64,000 nt of DNA from Polymorphobacter megasporae (GTDB lineage Bacteria; Pseudomonadota; Alphaproteobacteria; Sphingomonadales; Sphingomonadaceae), in the NCBI RefSeq assembly GCF_018982885.2, contig NZ_CP081848.1:2790001-2854000 (forward strand), given 5' to 3'. Positions within the stretch are counted from its first letter, which is position 1, and each line of letters starts with the position of its first letter. Below, piece by piece: positions 9,395 to 18,198 of the stretch. The position numbers and the translations under genes were made by a program. The notes beneath the pieces are model-generated. The model was not told the origin of the DNA and did not search any database. It worked only from the letters and a program-made list of their open reading frames with translations.

Positions 9395-10045
9395 TTGACC
9401 AGCCCTGACCGGCGCTCACGCCTGCGATCGGCCACCGATCACGCGCACCGGAGACTCGATGCAATCGTCAATTACGCCGGCTTTTTCGATGATTGTCGCT
9501 CGTACGCCGCCTATCTCGATGCGACATTGGAGGCGCGCGAACCGCTTGAACGCGCGCTGACCGAAAGCGGTGCAACTACATTTTTCGAGATGTGGCCCGA
9601 CCGTCTCATTGCCCCGGCGCTGCGTGCTGATATCGCCGATGTCCGCGGCGCAGACCCTCGATCCGCCCCGGATGCCGCTGGCCCGCTGATGTCGGCGGCG
9701 CAGACGATCGGCAGTCTCTACGTCCTCGAGGGATCGGCACTCGGCGGGCGGCAGCTTGCTCTGCGCGCCTACGCGCTCGGCATGGGCCCCGCGTTTGGCG
9801 CCCGGCACTTTGCAAGGCAGACGGCGATCCCGAAAAGCTGGTCCGCCTTCCTGCGGGTGCTCGAGGCGCTTCCGCTCGACGCAGGCGCGGAGAATGAGTG
9901 CATCGCGGCGGCGCTCGCGGCCTTCGCCAGTTTCGAACGCGCCTATGCCGCCGTCGCTATGCCGCCGCTTCGAGCGCTTCGCTCGCCGCCACCCACTTCG
10001 CCTCGGCCTCCGCCAGCGCTTTCTCGACCGTCGCCCGCGTCTTGA
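9395..10045 (+). CDS. bphO: Biliverdin-producing haem oxygenase
   Basis: Cleaves haem to biliverdin IX-alpha, the chromophore of the phytochrome encoded just upstream. The haem-oxygenase fold is recognisable from TDHAHRRLDAIVNYAGFFDD (proximal His region) and the distal-helix glycine-rich GSLYVLEGSALGGRQL. No in-frame ATG or GTG is available near the bphP stop, so TTG 9395, seven bases after that stop, is the likely start; this is uncertain. The conserved fold ends near SFERAYAAVA; the last about 30 residues are Pro/Arg/Ser-rich and lie antisense to the 3' end of the convergent ABC-F gene. Confidence 0.88.
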   Translation: MTSPDRRSRLRSATDHAHRRLDAIVNYAGFFDDCRSYAAYLDATLEAREPLERALTESGATTFFEMWPDRLIAPALRADIADVRGADPRSAPDAAGPLMSAAQTIGSLYVLEGSALGGRQLALRAYALGMGPAFGARHFARQTAIPKSWSAFLRVLEALPLDAGAENECIAAALAAFASFERAYAAVAMPPLRALRSPPPTSPRPPPALSRPSPAS

Positions 10046-11831
10046 GGAGTGCGGGGACGCCGGCCAGCCGGTCTGCGCCGGTCGCCTTCGTCGGGTCACC
10101 GAGCGCAGTGTCGAGCTGTGCCAGCCGCGCGGTCAGCCGGGTGATGTCAGCCTCCGCCTCGCGTGCGGTCCGGCGCATGACGACCGACTTTGCCCGGTCG
10201 CCCGCCGACTCCTGCCTTGCCGCCTTTTTCTCTGACTTAGCGGGGGCAGGGCGCTTCTCGGGGCGGGCATCGCCGCGGCCGAGGACGCGATCGGTATAGT
10301 CGTCGAGCGAGCCCGAGAACTCGGTCGCGTGGCCGTCCTCGACAAGCACCAGCCGGTCGGCGGTCGCTTCGAGCATGTGTCGATCGTGGCTGACGACAAC
10401 AACCGCGCCGCCATAATCGGCGAGCGCCTGGACCAGCGCCTCGCGCGCATCGACGTCAAGGTGGTTGGTCGGCTCGTCGAGGATGAGCAGGTGCGGGGCA
10501 TCGCGGGTAATCAGCGCCAGCGCGAGCCGCGCCTTTTCGCCACCCGACATCTTGCCGACCTTCTGTTCGGCCATCAGCCCCGAGAAGCCGAAGCGCCCCA
10601 GCTGGCCGCGCACCGCCGCCGGTTTCGCCCCGGGCATCAGCCGTCCCATGTGGGCAAGCGGGGTGTCGTCGCTGTCGAGTTCCTCGACCTGATACTGAGT
10701 AAAATAGCCGACCTTGAGTTTGGTCGACATGCCGATATGCCCCTCCATCGCGGGAAGCTGTCCCGCGAGTAGCCGCGCGAGCGTCGTCTTGCCGTTGCCG
10801 TTGCGCCCGAGCAGCGCCAGCCGGTCGTCGGGGTCGAGGCGCAGGTCGACCTGCTCAAGGATCGGCGTGCCATCGTATCCGACAGCAGCGTGATCGAGCT
10901 GAACCAGAGGTGGCTTGAGCACGGCGGGCGAGGGGAAGTCGAATACCAGGCTCGGGTCGTTCGCGGCCTCGGCGATCGGCTGCATTTTCGCCAGTGCCTT
11001 CATCCGCGACTGCGCCTGCTTCGCGGTCGAGGCGCGGGCCGAGTTACGCGCGATATAGTCGGTCAGCTTGGCACGTTGGGTCGCCTGTGCCTCGCGCGCC
11101 GAGGCCAACTGGGCGAGCCGCTCGTTGCGCTGGCGCTCGAAGTCGTCGTAGCCGCCGGCATACAGCGTCGTCGTCCCGCCTTCGAGGTGGAGGATATAGT
11201 CGACGACGTTGTTGAGCAGGTCGCGTTCGTGGCTGATGACGACCATCGTCGCGCGGTAGCTCTTGAGGAAGCTTTCGAGCCACAGCGTCGCCTCGAGGTC
11301 GAGGTGGTTCGATGGCTCGTCGAGCAGCAAAAGGTCGGGCTGCGAGAACAGCAGGGCGGCGAGGGCAACGCGCATCCGCCAGCCGCCCGAATAGCTGTCG
11401 AGCGGACGGTGCTGCGCGGCCTCGTCGAAGCCCAGTCCGACAAGGATGCGGCTGGCGCGGGCCGGGGCGGTGTGGGCGTCGATCGCGTTGAGGCGCTCGT
11501 GGATCTCGCCGATACGGTGGGCGTCGGGGTGACCCTCCTCCTCGGCGAGCAGCGCGGCGCGCTCGACGTCGGCGGCGAGGACGGTCTCAAACGGCGTCGC
11601 GGCACCGGCGGGAGCCTCCTGCGCGACATAGCCGATGCGAGCACCGCGCGGCATGTCGATGCCGCCTTCGTCGGGCTCGTTGACCTTGGCGATCAGCTTC
11701 ATCAGCGTCGATTTGCCCGCGCCGTTGCGCCCGATCAGGCCGACGCGCGCACGGGGGGGAATCGCGGCGGAGGCGCGGTCGAGGATGACGCGCCCGCCAA
11801 GGCGCACCGTCACGGCGTTGATCGTCAGCAT
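9957..11831 (-). CDS. ABC-F family ribosome-associated ATPase
   Basis: Soluble tandem ATPase of the ABC-F class (Uup/YheS-like, 624 aa), without membrane segments. It has two nucleotide-binding domains: Walker A GRNGAGKST and signature YSGGWRMR in the first, Walker A GRNGNGKTT and signature MSGGEKAR in the second, with DEPSNHLD and DEPTNHLD Walker B segments. The P-site tRNA-interaction-type linker lies between them, and a charged coiled-coil C-terminus (about 550-620) follows. Such proteins act on translating ribosomes or give antibiotic protection; which applies here is unknown. Its 3' end overlaps bphO by 89 bases. Confidence 0.93.
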   Translation of the reverse strand: MLTINAVTVRLGGRVILDRASAAIPPRARVGLIGRNGAGKSTLMKLIAKVNEPDEGGIDMPRGARIGYVAQEAPAGAATPFETVLAADVERAALLAEEEGHPDAHRIGEIHERLNAIDAHTAPARASRILVGLGFDEAAQHRPLDSYSGGWRMRVALAALLFSQPDLLLLDEPSNHLDLEATLWLESFLKSYRATMVVISHERDLLNNVVDYILHLEGGTTTLYAGGYDDFERQRNERLAQLASAREAQATQRAKLTDYIARNSARASTAKQAQSRMKALAKMQPIAEAANDPSLVFDFPSPAVLKPPLVQLDHAAVGYDGTPILEQVDLRLDPDDRLALLGRNGNGKTTLARLLAGQLPAMEGHIGMSTKLKVGYFTQYQVEELDSDDTPLAHMGRLMPGAKPAAVRGQLGRFGFSGLMAEQKVGKMSGGEKARLALALITRDAPHLLILDEPTNHLDVDAREALVQALADYGGAVVVVSHDRHMLEATADRLVLVEDGHATEFSGSLDDYTDRVLGRGDARPEKRPAPAKSEKKAARQESAGDRAKSVVMRRTAREAEADITRLTARLAQLDTALGDPTKATGADRLAGVPALLKTRATVEKALAEAEAKWVAASEALEAAA

Positions 11832-11909
11832 GCGGCGGCGTGTATCACGTCATGCTGCACTGCGGAAGGGATGCCGGGGGATGCACGCGATGGCTTTGGG
11901 CCGATCGCG

Positions 11910-12905
11910 CTACCCGACCGCCTTGAGTGGCACGCGCTTTGCGACACCGGTCGAGATGAAGCGGTTGCCGAAAATGCGTGCCGAGCCGCGATCCTGGCGC
12001 TTGGCATCGTAGAGTGCGGCGTCGGCGCGGGCGATCAGGTCGGAGCTGCCGTCGCTATCGTCGGTCCACCACGCGATGCCGATGCTCGCCGACACTTCGA
12101 GCTTGCGGCCGTCGCGGCGGATGGGGCGGCGGAGGCTGACGAGCAGCGCCGCAACGAGCGCGTCGAGTTGTGTGGAGGCGGTGACGCCGCCGACGATCAT
12201 CGCGAATTCGTCGCCGCCGATGCGCGCCGCGAAGCAGTCCGTCCGGCAATGCCGTCGGAGCTCGCCCGCCACGTCGCGCAGCACGGTGTCGCCGGTCGGG
12301 TGCCCGAAGGCGTCGTTGACCGCCTTGAACCCGTCGAGATCGATCAGCAGCAACCCGAGCGCAGCGCCGCTCAAGCGGCTGGCGGTGATGCTTTCGGAGA
12401 GGTGGCGCTCGAATGCGCCGCGGTTCGCCAGACCGGTCAGATCGTCGGTCGCGGCGGCGAGGCGCAGGCCCTGCTGGATCGCATAATGGTCGGAAATGTC
12501 CTGGAACACCCCGATCACCGCGACCGGCACGCCGTCAAGCAGCTCGATCTCACCCATCGCGCGAACCCGCCGCCGGTCGCCGCGGGCGGTAATAAGGTCG
12601 GTCTCGCACAGGAATGGCTCGCCGGTGGAGATCGTCCGGGCAACGGCGTCCGAAACCGTCGCCCGGCTCTCGGGCGGGTAGAATCCGAGCGCGATGTCGA
12701 GTCCCGGGTGCGGGCCGACCTCAAGGCCATGAATTGCAAAGACATGATCGGACCACTCACAAATATTGTCCTCGATCGTCAGTCGCCATGTGCCGATCCC
12801 AGCCATCCGCTCGGCCTGGCGGAACCGGTGCTGGACGCGTTCGAGGCGCCGGTCGGGGGTGACGGTCGGTGGCACCAGCGTTGTGATCGGGAAGCGTTGC
12901 ACCAT
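11910..12905 (-). CDS. PAS domain-containing diguanylate cyclase
   Basis: Predicted cytosolic c-di-GMP synthase. A PAS/PAC sensor module covers about residues 25-145 (MAGIGTWRL to VFQDISD) and is followed by a GGDEF domain beginning DDLTGLANRGAFE with an intact active-site loop RIGGDEFAM. The allosteric inhibition site normally five residues before GGDEF should read RxxD but here reads CRTD, so product feedback may be lost. No membrane segment or EAL domain is present. It sits 26 bases downstream of the cyclophilin gene on the same strand. Confidence 0.93.
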   Translation of the reverse strand: MVQRFPITTLVPPTVTPDRRLERVQHRFRQAERMAGIGTWRLTIEDNICEWSDHVFAIHGLEVGPHPGLDIALGFYPPESRATVSDAVARTISTGEPFLCETDLITARGDRRRVRAMGEIELLDGVPVAVIGVFQDISDHYAIQQGLRLAAATDDLTGLANRGAFERHLSESITASRLSGAALGLLLIDLDGFKAVNDAFGHPTGDTVLRDVAGELRRHCRTDCFAARIGGDEFAMIVGGVTASTQLDALVAALLVSLRRPIRRDGRKLEVSASIGIAWWTDDSDGSSDLIARADAALYDAKRQDRGSARIFGNRFISTGVAKRVPLKAVG

Positions 12906-12931
12906 GATATTTCACCCATAGCGCCAATACT

Positions 12932-13924
12932 TTAATGTTTAGCCATAAGACGTACGGGAATTCGCACATTGCAGACGTCGACCCCGCCGGCGGGGCGGAG
13001 GAAAAACGGCTCGCGGCGATTGGCGCGCGCCGCAATCAGCGCCGCAAAACTCGGCGTATCGGTCCGCATCACCTCGTACGACGGGCGCTGTCCCGGCAGA
13101 ACATTGCTCGCGAGCCGCGCCCCGGTGATCGGCAACTTTTCCGCGTCGGTCTTGTAGAATCCGAGCGCCTCGGTCCCGCGCGGCAAGGCCGCGAACGGCG
13201 CGATGCCGTCGATCACGCGCCCGACGACCGCCATGTTGCGATCGAGATGCCGCGGTGCGTGCCCGATGACGGCGTAAAGCTCCGACCCGTCGCCGGTAGA
13301 CGGCGGCAGGTCGCGGCCGGCGCCGACCATGCCGTAGCAATGCACCAGCCACGCCGCATCGGCGTCACGCGCGACCGGCCAGCCATCGCTGAAGCCGGCC
13401 TGCGGTGCGTAGGCGTCGGGAAACGGGAGCGGGGTGAACGGTACCTGCGCGCGAAGCCGCTCATATTCGGCGGGGAGGGTGGGAGCGGTCGCCGGAACGC
13501 CCGGCGCGTTGGCAGTGGCGACTGCGGTCTTGGCTGCGAACTGCACGACGTAATTATCCTGAACACGGACGACGGCACCGCCGGTGAAGCCGCCGTCGCG
13601 GACCAGCTTGCGGATCGCCGCGACATGGGCGGGGGCGAAGCCTGGGGCGAGTTCGATCGTCAGCGTGCCCTTCGCGGTGTCGACAAGCATCAGGTTTTCA
13701 GGCGCGACCGGCCGCCAGGCGTCCGCCGGTGCGGACGATTCGACCTCGGCGATGGTTGGCGCGGAGGGGGCTGGCGGCGCGGCTGCGGCAACCGGAATGG
13801 CGAACATCGACAGCGCGAAAATAGTTGGAAGTTGACGAACCTGACGCCACGTCACGGTGAAACGTAGGCCCTGGTGAGCCGAATCGGTTCCTTTGTTCGA
13901 ATTCCTATATTCGGCTACGCGCAT
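12932..13924 (-). CDS. Cyclophilin-type peptidyl-prolyl isomerase, exported
   Basis: The protein contains a divergent cyclophilin core: GTLTIELAPGFAPAHVAAIRKLVRDGGF and GAVVRVQDNYVVQF near the start, and HAPRHLDRNMAVVGRVIDGI further on. A hydrophobic export segment LPTIFALSMFAIPVAAAA lies at about 32-49 after an unusually long polar N-terminus. The ATG at 13924 has a strong ribosome site (GGGAGG, six bases upstream), which favours this long form; GTG 13855 would give a shorter leader. Probable periplasmic folding helper. Catalytic competence is uncertain because the core carries insertions. Confidence 0.82.
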   Translation of the reverse strand: MRVAEYRNSNKGTDSAHQGLRFTVTWRQVRQLPTIFALSMFAIPVAAAAPPAPSAPTIAEVESSAPADAWRPVAPENLMLVDTAKGTLTIELAPGFAPAHVAAIRKLVRDGGFTGGAVVRVQDNYVVQFAAKTAVATANAPGVPATAPTLPAEYERLRAQVPFTPLPFPDAYAPQAGFSDGWPVARDADAAWLVHCYGMVGAGRDLPPSTGDGSELYAVIGHAPRHLDRNMAVVGRVIDGIAPFAALPRGTEALGFYKTDAEKLPITGARLASNVLPGQRPSYEVMRTDTPSFAALIAARANRREPFFLRPAGGVDVCNVRIPVRLMAKH

Positions 13925-13989
13925 TCTCGCCTCCCGTCGTCCTCGTCGGCGCGGAGGCTAGACCTGCGCGCGCCATGTAGGACAGCGAT

Positions 13990-14499
13990 TTATCGCCCGC
14001 GCCTAATCCGCCCAATCGCCTCGTCGAGTGCCGACAGGAAGCGCGAGCGGTCCGCAGCGGCGAAGGGGGCGGGCCCGCTGCGCGACGTCTCGCCCGACCG
14101 TGAGCCTGCCCACGACATCGCCCGTGTATCCTCGGCGAGCGCGCGCGCCGCGACCGCCGTGCCGACATTGGTGGCGGTGAACGGGCGGCCGTTGTGGCCG
14201 AGCACGGTCGCTCCTGCCTTGACCGCGCGGTCGGCGAGCAGGATGTCGCCGGTGATGACGATCACCCCCGGTGCGGCACGCTCGGCGATCCAGTCGTCGG
14301 CAGCATCGAAGCCGTCACCAACGACGACCTGTTCGAACAACGGTTCGGCGGGCACCCGGAAATAGGAATTGGCGACGACCTTGACGGGCACGCCGGTGCG
14401 TCGCGCGACGCGGTAGATTTCGTCCTTCACCGGGCAAGCGTCGGCATCGACAAGGATCATCGACGGGCTGCGTTGGAATGGTGTGTCCGTATCGGTCAT
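13990..14499 (-). CDS. YaiI/YqxD (DUF188) family protein
   Basis: Conserved bacterial protein of unknown biochemical role with a PIN-like fold. The N-terminal MILVDADACPVKDEIYRVA and the internal VITGDILLADRAVKAGATVLGHNG are characteristic of the family. It starts at ATG 14499 or at the internal ATG 14460, which begins the conserved region directly; neither has a clear ribosome site. A C-terminal tail rich in Arg and Ser follows the core. Confidence 0.88.
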   Translation of the reverse strand: MTDTDTPFQRSPSMILVDADACPVKDEIYRVARRTGVPVKVVANSYFRVPAEPLFEQVVVGDGFDAADDWIAERAAPGVIVITGDILLADRAVKAGATVLGHNGRPFTATNVGTAVAARALAEDTRAMSWAGSRSGETSRSGPAPFAAADRSRFLSALDEAIGRIRRGR

Positions 14500-14567
14500 A
14501 GGCGTAACGATTATCCTTCCGTCTACGCAACATTCGGGTATGGCTCGGACATCAGGGGGGTTCTTAT

Positions 14568-15332
14568 ATGTTTAGGCTAATGATTTTTGCAGGGCTGGCT
14601 TTGGCCATCCCGTCGATTGCCTCGCCGGTCGAGGCGGGCACGGTGATCGTACCGGGGGAAAATGCGGCCCTCGAAAGCGAACACAATGCAAACTCGCCAT
14701 TTGGAAACACGTCTTCATCCGGCTTCGTCACGCAGATCGCCTACGGCGCGTCGCAGCTTTCGAGCGTCGCCGTCGGCACGATGATCACCGGCATCGGCTT
14801 TCGAATGTATTCGGAATACGAATCGAACGATCAGGATCTCAATTACACGTCGTTCGATATTCAGGTTGGCACGTCGTCGAACACGATCGCAGGATTGAGC
14901 CGGACCTTCGACAATAACCTCGGCGGCGACACGATCACGGCGCGGTCGGGCGCGCTGAGCATCGCCGCGGGCACATTCATCGGCGACCAGACATACAACC
15001 CGTTCTATACGATCAGCTTCACCACACCGTACGCCTATCAGGGCGGTGACCTGCTGATCACGATCCGCGACACGCTTGCCGACGACACCGTCGGAGCCTT
15101 TGTCCCGCTCGACGCGGTCTCGCACAGTGCAACGCTCGGCTCGGTTGGAACCACTGGCTCGGCGACTGCGATCAAGGGGTTTGCGAACTTCTTCTACATT
15201 CCCGTAACGCAGCTGACCTTCGTGTCGACTGCGGTACCCGAGCCGGCGAGCTGGCTTTTGATGATCGTCGGCTTCGGCCTCGTCGGCAGCGCCCTGCGGC
15301 AGCGCAGTTTCAACGCTGCCCGTATCGGCTGA
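14568..15332 (+). CDS. PEPxxWA-CTERM sorting domain protein
   Basis: Secreted protein of 254 aa with a signal peptide (about residues 1-23) and a C-terminal sorting signal: PEPASW, a hydrophobic span LLMIVGFGLVGSAL, then basic RQR. The XrtA-type exosortase recognises such tails, removes them and releases or anchors the protein. The body is rich in Ser, Thr, Gly and Asn, typical of extracellular matrix proteins, and is not recognisable as an enzyme. A second cargo lies at 51687-52310 and a PrsK/PrsR pair at 56675-60159; the exosortase gene itself is not in the window. Confidence 0.9.
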   Translation: MFRLMIFAGLALAIPSIASPVEAGTVIVPGENAALESEHNANSPFGNTSSSGFVTQIAYGASQLSSVAVGTMITGIGFRMYSEYESNDQDLNYTSFDIQVGTSSNTIAGLSRTFDNNLGGDTITARSGALSIAAGTFIGDQTYNPFYTISFTTPYAYQGGDLLITIRDTLADDTVGAFVPLDAVSHSATLGSVGTTGSATAIKGFANFFYIPVTQLTFVSTAVPEPASWLLMIVGFGLVGSALRQRSFNAARIG

Positions 15333-15368
15333 CCTCAGCGCCGCCGAAGCGACGCTCGGGGAGCGATA

Positions 15369-15848
15369 TCACGGCGTCGCCCGGCGCACGAAACGGTCGT
15401 GCCGCCACGTCCAGCTGACGCGGTGGAGCGGAGCCGACGGCGGGTCGCGGTCGCCGCGCTCGGTGGTGCCGACGACCGTCGTGCCATCGGTCGCGGTGGC
15501 GAATGACGGGGCGCCGCGTGACGCCGCCTCCAGGACTTTGCGCACTCCGCGCGCGTCGATCGCGTAAGCGCGGACGCGGTACCCTGAGCCGCCGCCCCAC
15601 GTCGTGAAGACGAGATTGTCGCCGTCCCACAGGCGGAACAGCCCGAGCGGGGCGTCGTCGACCGCTTCGGTGAAATGGACGGCAGAGCGGCACGCGGCGA
15701 TGCAATCGATGTGCAGCGCCCCTGACGTCGTCGCACCGCCGCGTTCGACCGCGATGGCATAGCTGGCGCTGCCGATGTCGACATCGAGGCGCGCGGCGGG
15801 CGGGGCGGCGGCTACCGCAACGGCGGCGGCAGCGAGCAGGGCAATCAA
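15369..15848 (-). CDS. Small secreted protein, unknown function
   Basis: A 159-residue protein with a signal peptide (MIALLAAAAVAVAAAPPAA) and a mature part with a Cys pair (DCIAAC) and several Trp/Tyr residues, suggesting a small beta-rich periplasmic domain. I recognise no family. Its start overlaps the stop of the upstream lytic transglycosylase gene by four bases, so the two are almost certainly co-translated. A possible role as periplasmic partner or inhibitor of that hydrolase is inference from this arrangement. Confidence 0.8.
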   Translation of the reverse strand: MIALLAAAAVAVAAAPPAARLDVDIGSASYAIAVERGGATTSGALHIDCIAACRSAVHFTEAVDDAPLGLFRLWDGDNLVFTTWGGGSGYRVRAYAIDARGVRKVLEAASRGAPSFATATDGTTVVGTTERGDRDPPSAPLHRVSWTWRHDRFVRRATP

Positions 15849-16402
15849 AATTTGCCGATCGTCGCCGCGAGTTCGGCCATCGGGTCGCCGCCCTTGGACA
15901 GCGCGGTGAGGCGGCTGTTGGCGGCGACGATCGACGTCGCATAACCGGGGCCGGTGCCATAGCCGTCGAGGCCCTTGGCGACGTCGCCACCGGCGCGGTC
16001 GATGCGCAGCTTGAGGTAGCGGGTGGCCAGCTTGATATTCGCCGCCCCCGACGTCATCGCCGTGAAATCGCTCTTGGTCTTGTCGACCCGGTCGACCTCG
16101 GTGACGGCGGTGCGCGTAATTTGCATCAACCCGGTCGCGCTCGATCCCGCGACCTTGCTCTTCTCGAGCGGGTCGAACCGCGATTCCTTGTAGATCACGG
16201 CGATGATCAGCGTGTCGGGCTGCCCCGAGACATTGTTGGCGCTGACCAGTGCCGCGATCTCGTCGTACGATAGACGATGGCTGAGAGAAACGCTGTGCTT
16301 GCGATGCGGGGCAGCATGCGGTGACGCCGGAGTTGCCGACCGATGGCCAGGCGGCGTCGACGGTGCAGCGGGCCGATGCAGGCGATGATGCGTCTCGCTC
16401 AT
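15845..16402 (-). CDS. Lytic transglycosylase (SLT) domain protein without signal peptide
   Basis: Peptidoglycan-cleaving domain of the soluble lytic transglycosylase family, 185 aa. The catalytic Glu is E73 in AVIYKESRFDP, and the family motifs GLMQI (91-95) and YGTGPGYA (148-155) are present. Residues 1-45 are low-complexity, rich in His, Pro and Ala, and contain no hydrophobic export segment, which is odd for an enzyme whose substrate is periplasmic. Delivery could be by another secretion route or a missed upstream start. It overlaps the secreted 159-aa protein gene. Confidence 0.87.
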   Translation of the reverse strand: MSETHHRLHRPAAPSTPPGHRSATPASPHAAPHRKHSVSLSHRLSYDEIAALVSANNVSGQPDTLIIAVIYKESRFDPLEKSKVAGSSATGLMQITRTAVTEVDRVDKTKSDFTAMTSGAANIKLATRYLKLRIDRAGGDVAKGLDGYGTGPGYATSIVAANSRLTALSKGGDPMAELAATIGKF

Positions 16403-16445
16403 GCCGCCAGTCTAACGTGGCAGCAGTGGCCGCGCCAGCCGCCGC

Positions 16446-18101
16446 CTACCGCCTGGCATAACCCCGCTGCCCGCCGCCGCCTGCTGGCGGACCACGCCGT
16501 GGCGTGCGGTTCGGTTCGGGTGCGTCGCCGACCGGCTCGATCGCAACATCGGGGTCGCCGTCGTCGGTCTTCTTGAGCGACTGGACGAAGCGGGTCGCGG
16601 CGGCGCGCGGGATTTCGAAGCGGGTCTCGCGGTCGAAGATGCGGATTGCGCCGATCTCGCGCTTGGTCAGGTGCCCGCGGCGGCAGAGGTACGGCAGCAG
16701 CCAGCGCGGGTCGGCATTGTTGTTGCGTCCGGCGTTGATGCGGAACCAGACGGTGTCCTCGAAGCCGGGACGCGGACCATCGGGGACAGCGCGCGCGGCG
16801 GGGCCGGTGTCGGACAGGTCTTCGGGGGCGGGGAGGCGGGCGCGTTGCAGGCGGAGCAGTGCGGCGGCGATGTCGACCGCGGGCTTGGCGGCCATCAGCG
16901 CTTCGGCGGCTTCGCGCTCGTCACCGGCGTCGGCGACCTCGTCGAGCATCCGCTCCTGATCCTTGGCGTAGATCGCCTCGGCGGTCGGGGCGTCCATCCA
17001 TTCGGCGCGGACGTTCGCGGCGCGGAGCAGGCTCTCGGCGCGGTGGCGCTTGGGGTAGGGGACGAGAACGACGCACACGCCCTTCTTGCCCGCGCGCCCG
17101 GTGCGGCCCGAGCGGTGCTGGAGGACTTCGGCGTCATGCGGCAGTTCGGCGTGGATGACGAGGCCGAGGTCGGGGAGGTCGATGCCGCGCGCGGCGACGT
17201 CAGTGGCGACGCAGACGCGGGCGCGGCGGTCGCGCAACGCCTGAAGTGCATGAGTGCGGTCGGCCTGGCTCAGCTCGCCCGACAGCGCGACCGCGGCGAA
17301 CCCGCGTTCGACGAGGTTGGCGTGGAGGCGGCGCACGCCCTCGCGGGTGCTGGCGAAGACGAGGGCGGCACCGGCCTCGAAGTATCGCAGCGTGTTGACG
17401 ACGGCGACTTCGAGGTCGTTCGGGGCAACGCGGATCGCGCGATAGTCGATGTCGCTGTGCTGCTCGCGGTCGTTCGCAGTGGCGATGCGGAAGGCGTTCT
17501 TCTGGTAGCGCTTGGCGAGCGTCTGGATCGGCTTCGGCAGCGTCGCCGAGAACAACAGGGTGCGCCGTTCGGCGGGTGTCGAGTCGAGGATTTCCTCGAG
17601 ATCCTCGCGGAAGCCGAGGTCGAGCATCTCGTCGGCTTCGTCGAGGACGACGACCTTGAGGCTGCCGGTCGCCATCGTGCCCCGCTCGAGATGGTCGCGC
17701 AGGCGGCCGGGGGTGCCGACGACGATATGCGAGCCCTGCTGGAGCGCGCGCGCCTCGCGGCGGATTTCCATGCCGCCGACGCAGGTCACGACGATGGCAC
17801 CCGCATCCTTGTACAGCCAGTCGAGTTCGCGGGCGACCTGGAGCGCGAGTTCGCGGGTCGGGGCGATGACGAGCGCGAGTGGTTCGGCAGCGCGCGGCAG
17901 GCGTTCGGCGTCGCCGAGCAGGGTGGGGGCCATCGCGAGGCCGTACGCGACGGTCTTGCCCGACCCGGTTTGCGCCGAGACGAGCAGGTCGCGCTCCTGC
18001 GCCTCGGGAACGAGGACGCCCGCCTGGACCGGAGTCGCCGTCGCGTAACCGCGCGCGGCGAGCGCCGTGCCGAGCGCGGCAGGGGTGGTCGAAAAGGGCA
18101 T
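16446..18101 (-). CDS. DEAD-box ATP-dependent RNA helicase
   Basis: Cytosolic RNA helicase (551 aa) of the DeaD/DbpA group. Helicase motifs appear in order: Q-motif region GYATATPVQAGVL, Walker A AQTGSGKT (43-50), PTRELALQ, GTPGRL, the DEAD box in VLDEADEM, SAT in FSATLP, and the second-domain DVAARGIDLP and HRSGRTGRAG. After about residue 370 there is a linker and a DbpA-type RNA-binding region (WFRINAGRNNNADPRWLLPYLCRRG), which in DbpA directs the enzyme to 23S rRNA. A Gly/Arg-rich tail ends the protein. Likely role in ribosome assembly or RNA turnover. Confidence 0.95.
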   Translation of the reverse strand: MPFSTTPAALGTALAARGYATATPVQAGVLVPEAQERDLLVSAQTGSGKTVAYGLAMAPTLLGDAERLPRAAEPLALVIAPTRELALQVARELDWLYKDAGAIVVTCVGGMEIRREARALQQGSHIVVGTPGRLRDHLERGTMATGSLKVVVLDEADEMLDLGFREDLEEILDSTPAERRTLLFSATLPKPIQTLAKRYQKNAFRIATANDREQHSDIDYRAIRVAPNDLEVAVVNTLRYFEAGAALVFASTREGVRRLHANLVERGFAAVALSGELSQADRTHALQALRDRRARVCVATDVAARGIDLPDLGLVIHAELPHDAEVLQHRSGRTGRAGKKGVCVVLVPYPKRHRAESLLRAANVRAEWMDAPTAEAIYAKDQERMLDEVADAGDEREAAEALMAAKPAVDIAAALLRLQRARLPAPEDLSDTGPAARAVPDGPRPGFEDTVWFRINAGRNNNADPRWLLPYLCRRGHLTKREIGAIRIFDRETRFEIPRAAATRFVQSLKKTDDGDPDVAIEPVGDAPEPNRTPRRGPPAGGGGQRGYARR

Positions 18102-18198
18102 TGGCAGGGGCTTTCGCTGGCGGCGCGGCGACTATGCGCTGCGCGAGCGGTCAGCCCTTAGCGCAAGCCCGGTATTTTCGCAACCGGAGGTGCGCTCC

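Noticed and set aside
16671..18161. Nearly 500-codon plus-strand frame opposite the DEAD-box helicase
   Set aside because: Gly/Ala/Arg-rich with no recognisable domain; the helicase motifs on the other strand are complete.
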